From Bombus terrestris (taxonomy: Eukaryota; Arthropoda; Insecta; Hymenoptera; Apidae): a stretch of 64,000 nt of DNA. The notes beneath the pieces are model-generated. The model had not been told where the DNA came from. It ran no database searches and was given only the letters and a program-made list of their open reading frames with translations. This document shows, one piece after another, positions 60,131 to 64,000 of the stretch (the first letter of the stretch is position 1; each line of letters starts with the position of its first letter). The DNA is taken from NCBI RefSeq assembly GCF_910591885.1, contig NC_063275.1, positions 21,626,501-21,690,500 on the forward strand, written 5' to 3'. The position numbers and the translations under genes were made by a program.

Positions 60131-60215
60131 TCCTACGCGAACGCTGACAATTTGCAAGGCCAAATAGGGCGGCTCATTTAACCGGTAGATTTATTCGCCG
60201 ATTTCTTGCCAACCT
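60131..60215 (+). promoter_or_regulatory. Copy A of a duplicated regulatory-like module
   Basis: Contains TTCCTA, then ACAATTTGC, GGCCAAATAGGGCGG (core at 60160-60169) and later ATTTATTCG. The same order recurs 863 bases downstream. CCAAATAGGG is close to, but one A/T short of, a MADS-type CArG box. Function is inferred only. Confidence 0.55.
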
Positions 60216-60985
60216 GACGATCGAAGACTATACGATACCGGGACAAGAAAGGAATTATTGGGATTTTCGTCGAGCGTACGTGTTAATGGTGTTAGATCTG
60301 TGTGCGTTTAGAGAAATAGCGATTTGACCGATGATTTCAGTAAGGATAATGCGAAATTGGTGAATATATATGATATATATTGATAAAATATAAATTGGTG
60401 TAATTTTCGAGCGACGATAATAACTTTTCTTTTATTCGTGAATGAATAGAGTTCAGTAGTAGAGTATTCGGAGTATGCAGAAATGGAAAGTGACAGCATT
60501 GGACGTAGATGAGTACACAATGATTAGAAAGAGTAATACAAATAGAAATCAAAATAGAATTTATCTTTTCAATGGAATACCTATATCTAATGCATAGTTT
60601 TAATATCACATCCTGATAGCAGCTACGAGACTATACTTTCGAATATCACTGTATATATGTACAAAACTAGGCATCTCGCTGTACTTTATCCAATATTGAA
60701 CTTTCTTATCAAATATCAACTTCGATAAAAACGAATCAGTTAAGCTATACAATACGTATAGCGAAAAATATATTTTAGGAGCGTATGTAACAAGTTGTAC
60801 ATCGCGAACACGCCATCAACCCTATCCTTCCATCACTCTAATGCAGCTTCAACTAAATCTTCGTACACGTTCGAAAGTCACGGAAAGCAGCTCACAATCA
60901 CGGATTTAAGCACGCCAATCGTGGATCCCTTTCGGAGTCCGGGAACGTTCGTTATCCCTAGTATGCGCGAGGCGGTGTAACCTTA
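60216..60985. other. Spacer between the paired modules
   Basis: AT-rich from about 60300 to 60790, GC-richer from 60790. Frames of 61-90 codons are unsupported. No repeat recognised. Confidence 0.45.
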
Positions 60986-60987
60986 CG

Positions 60988-61080
60988 TAGCGTTCCTAAC
61001 TTGGCAGCAACAATTCGCTACGCCAAATAGGGCCGGTTATTTAATGCTCGTTGGACTTGTTTATTCGATCCGTGCCGCAC
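60988..61080 (+). promoter_or_regulatory. Copy B of the duplicated regulatory-like module
   Basis: TTCCTA, ACAATTCGC, CGCCAAATAGGGCCGG (core at 61023-61032) and TTTATTCG, in the same order as copy A. The flanks have diverged, so duplication is old and the cores appear maintained. Confidence 0.55.
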
Positions 61081-61470
61081 AATTGAATTGCGCCCATTAA
61101 ATGCTGTCGGAGAGACAGCGAGGAGAGCTTTCCGCGGCGTGCACACGCGGATCGTCGCTTATTCGCGCGTATATTCCACGTGAAAATTCAATATTTTACA
61201 GAAGCAGATAATCTAGACGGTTACGCGGGGCTCTGTATTTTCTTCGAAGCGGAATGCTGTTCGTTCTCCGCGTGTACCATTACCCCATTACCCGGGCTAT
61301 GAAGACGTATGGCTCTATTTTCCAGGCTGAAACTGAAGGTACAATTTGCCCTGTCAAAGAAAGTTATTATACCGACGGTGCAGAAGAACGCGTTGCTGCG
61401 CCGTGATTTACTGGAAGCAAGGATTATATTATTGGAAGCGTGTAACAATTTGCCAAAATAAATGGTCATT
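61080..61470. other. GC-richer island tail
   Basis: CpG-rich to about 61280, then mixed. A 93-codon minus frame at 61502-61221 is unsupported. Confidence 0.35.
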
Positions 61471-62820
61471 GGTAACAAATAGGTGGTGTGTAGGTTAAAC
61501 AAATTTTTGGGGTCAGCATGGTTTTATAGATAAATAGAAACTTTTCTATTAACATATAACTGAAATATAATCAGATTGTTATTAATAGTTATACTAATAT
61601 ATTATGCGATATACGGAGTATCTGAAGCTTCTCATTAATTCGTATAAATTTCACCGGAGTCAGCGTTACAGATAATAACAAGAGTAAAACGTTATTTAAG
61701 GAAAAGTGTATAACTATTTTATTAAAACGTTGTTTAATTAAACGTTTATTGAACGTTTTATTAGATAACGTTAAAAATATGAGAAATTATACGATAACAC
61801 TGTTTTTCGTATTATAACGAATTAATTATAAAAATCAACATTGCATGGAACTTTAAAAAAGAATAAAGAGAACTCTCATGGTATTGTCTTCAATTTATAT
61901 ATATTTCTTACTATAAATTGTGATAATCAAGCCCCATTGCAATTTATAAGTTATGTATATTAATATATTTTTCTTCTGAAATTAGCATATAACATAATGA
62001 AAACAATAAATACTAGACAAAATTCATATTTAATATGGATTAAAGTTTCAGCATTTTATGTGAAAACAAAGAGGAAATGATTTTTGACAAAAATAGGATG
62101 GATATTGATGGAAAGAAGAACGCATAAACGTTTCCCGTCTTATGGGGTATCAATTACATTCTGCTGTCGCCCTTGGCGCGAAAATATCATTAGAATCAAT
62201 AACACCGACTAACCTTCCCCCAGGGTCATCCCTCTTAGCTTGTGTATTCGCGATTCTGCACCCTAATATTTCCCTTCGTGGAATTTCCACGATGGTACTA
62301 TCACTCAATGGCATTGTGTCTTGTATTTGGCCATGCTACAAAACTTTTCTTTATCCTCTTTCGATCATTCATTTCATTACAGCAATGTGACGAAGATATG
62401 CGGGAAGATTAACAACACTTCAATGATTTAAAAATTTGTTTCCAAAATGGAATTGATTAAGAAATAAATCATATTTAGTGGAGTTTTCCTACTATTTACT
62501 CCTATTTTAGAATTAAATATTTAAGTGTTTTTAAATATTTTAATATTGCAATTAAATATGTTTCGATTCTTCGTATCCAGAAAATTTTCTTAAAAAACTT
62601 TAAACATACAAAAATATTATGAAATAATTGAATAAATATTGATATTAAAATGAGTGTGCTAAAAACGAAACAAAAGACAAGAATTATTCTAGAACGAGCA
62701 TTAATCGGAATACATTTTCCATTAGCAGAATACAAAACTCATAGTGAAAGATTATACCGTTTTCATCTCTTAAAATACTCCATTGTTCTTGTTTCTCCAA
62801 AGCATCAGAAACCAGGAGCT
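61470..62820. other. AT-rich spacer
   Basis: AACGTT words repeat between about 61690 and 61775 and form several small palindromes. No gene recognised; an 82-codon plus frame (62142-62390) is unsupported. Confidence 0.5.
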
Positions 62821-63195
62821 CGCTCTCTCCATATCTTTCGTCGGTTTAGTGGTAATATTTTTTCGGTATGACCCTCAGGAGCTGGCGGTCTTGTCAAGTT
62901 GTTGGAAGGACACGCGAAATCCGGCGTCGTCGCAACAAGGAAGGGTGGAACGAGAAATTGGAGACGCGTACACGGGGAAAAATATATACGTGGCCCGAAG
63001 GTCCAAGGGGCCGCGACGTTGTCTTCTGCAAGGAGGATTTGCCTTCGAGGAGGTTGCGGTCGCTACGAGGGAAGAAACCACCCCGCTAAGCCACCATGAT
63101 TCCACGAGATAAACCCCCATATTATGTCGCCTGGGATAATACGAAAAACCCACCGCGAGATGCGGTCCACTCGTGTGTATAGAAGTATCTGTGTA
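62820..63195. other. GC-richer island
   Basis: CpG-rich with four overlapping frames on both strands (66-143 codons) that share the same bases. A hairpin GGCCC...GGGCC lies at about 62992-63012. Putative regulatory DNA; gene not supported. Confidence 0.3.
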
Positions 63196-63959
63196 CACAG
63201 GGTGGCGCCAAACGAAAGAACACTGGATGTAGTTTATGGAGTCTTTATTAGACTGAAAACATGATTCTTCGTGGAAGGATTGTAAGTGAAAATATGTGTT
63301 GTTCATTGGGAATTATTATATGACAAATGTAATTTTCGAAATACAAATGACAAATCGTATTGTATGTTCCTGTTTTCTTGTTAATTTTATAATCTCTCGC
63401 TACGAACAAGTAATGTTATTTAGAAAAATAATTTCAACGAAACTACTGATATAAACATTCCATGAAATAAAATAAAATAACACATTCTAAATTAAATACG
63501 AATTCATTTTAATAACTGGTAGTGGTTTACATTGTAGTATAATTAATACTGTTATATCGTAATATATAAGACAAGATAAAGAGGGATGATAGCTAATTCT
63601 TGACTCATTTACAATTTAAATGTCGTTCATTTTTATTGAAAAAGTTATAGCAGAATTATAGGAATATTTAGACAACACTTCGCATCTTGTAAAACACATC
63701 GTTCGATGTAATCAGAAGTAACATATACGTATCACTATCAATAATTCAGACAAGTAACTTTAACATTAAAGTATATTTGCTATATTTAGCCGATTACATA
63801 AAACTTCATATCCAAACATGTGTACTGTTTCGACACGCAGTGAAATCGCTTTAGTAAACAAGCCTCCAATTATCTGAAGAATGTATTCGAATCTCATTTC
63901 GCCAAAAGTCCGGTATTTTAGTGCCTGAAATCAACTGCTTTCTTTCGTGACACCCTGTG
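63196..63959. mobile_element. Probable non-autonomous DNA transposon with inverted ends
   Basis: The left end CACAGGGTGGC (63196) and the right end, read inverted, CACAGGGTGTCACGAAAGAAAG, match in CACAGGGTG, then C, then, after a short gap, ACGAAAGAA. The inverted similarity extends outward into GTGTACA and GTGTGCA. The 764-bp interior is AT-rich with no frame of interest, so it would be a deletion derivative or MITE. I could not assign a superfamily. Flanking bases (TA on the left, TG on the right) suggest a possible TA target site with one change, which is weak evidence. Confidence 0.45.
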
Positions 63960-64000
63960 TGCACACATATCCGTGCATAAAGATTTTACGGGCGGCGTGG

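Noticed and set aside
62875..63306. 143-codon minus frame and three overlapping plus frames
   Set aside because: All share one GC-rich block and read through the left end of the candidate transposon; none is protein-like.
1..64000. CRISPR arrays, bacterial operons, phage genes
   Set aside because: No regularly spaced identical repeats, no ribosome-binding-site-led gene runs; composition and elements are those of an insect nuclear genome.

Overview
This window looks like a non-coding part of an insect genome, most likely a hymenopteran such as a bee, wasp or ant. The evidence is a strongly AT-rich background that still keeps many CpG dinucleotides, short GC-richer islands set in long AT-rich spacers, no dense gene structure, a decayed Jockey-like non-LTR retrotransposon and a dispersed single 5S rRNA-like copy. 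No confident protein-coding gene was found. It could be one or more very large introns or an intergenic regulatory desert; the sequence alone does not decide.

Layout. From 0 to 9.8 kb, GC-richer islands alternate with AT-rich spacer that carries hairpins, including a perfect 30-bp inverted repeat at 6.62-6.71 kb. An approximately 230-bp tandem duplication follows at 9.8-10.3 kb. A GC-rich open block at 11.47-11.56 kb is the best candidate coding exon. From 13.8 to 19.6 kb there are two old two-copy tandem duplications and a decayed minisatellite, with a hairpin-rich island at 16.05-16.45 kb. A Jockey-like element on the minus strand fills about 23.87-26.9 kb: ORF1 and the reverse transcriptase are recognisable, but the zinc knuckles and endonuclease are missing. 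A probable solo LTR lies at 30.67-31.06 kb. From 31 to 58 kb, islands alternate with spacer carrying more old tandem duplications. A full-length but CpG-depleted 5S rRNA-like sequence is at 58.54-58.66 kb (minus). Two related islands sharing a CCAAATAGGGC core lie at 60.1 and 61.0 kb, and a probable short DNA transposon with inverted ends closes the window at 63.2-63.96 kb.

Two themes stand out. First, the spacer DNA contains repeated ancient local tandem duplications with unit sizes of roughly 100-250 bp, several close to 145-175 bp. Second, the GC-richer islands contain homeodomain-like TAATTA cores, GATA-like sites, mini-hairpins and a recurring AATAGGGC word, as expected of conserved regulatory DNA. 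Conservation could not be tested here, so island calls are inference. All identity judgements are by eye.
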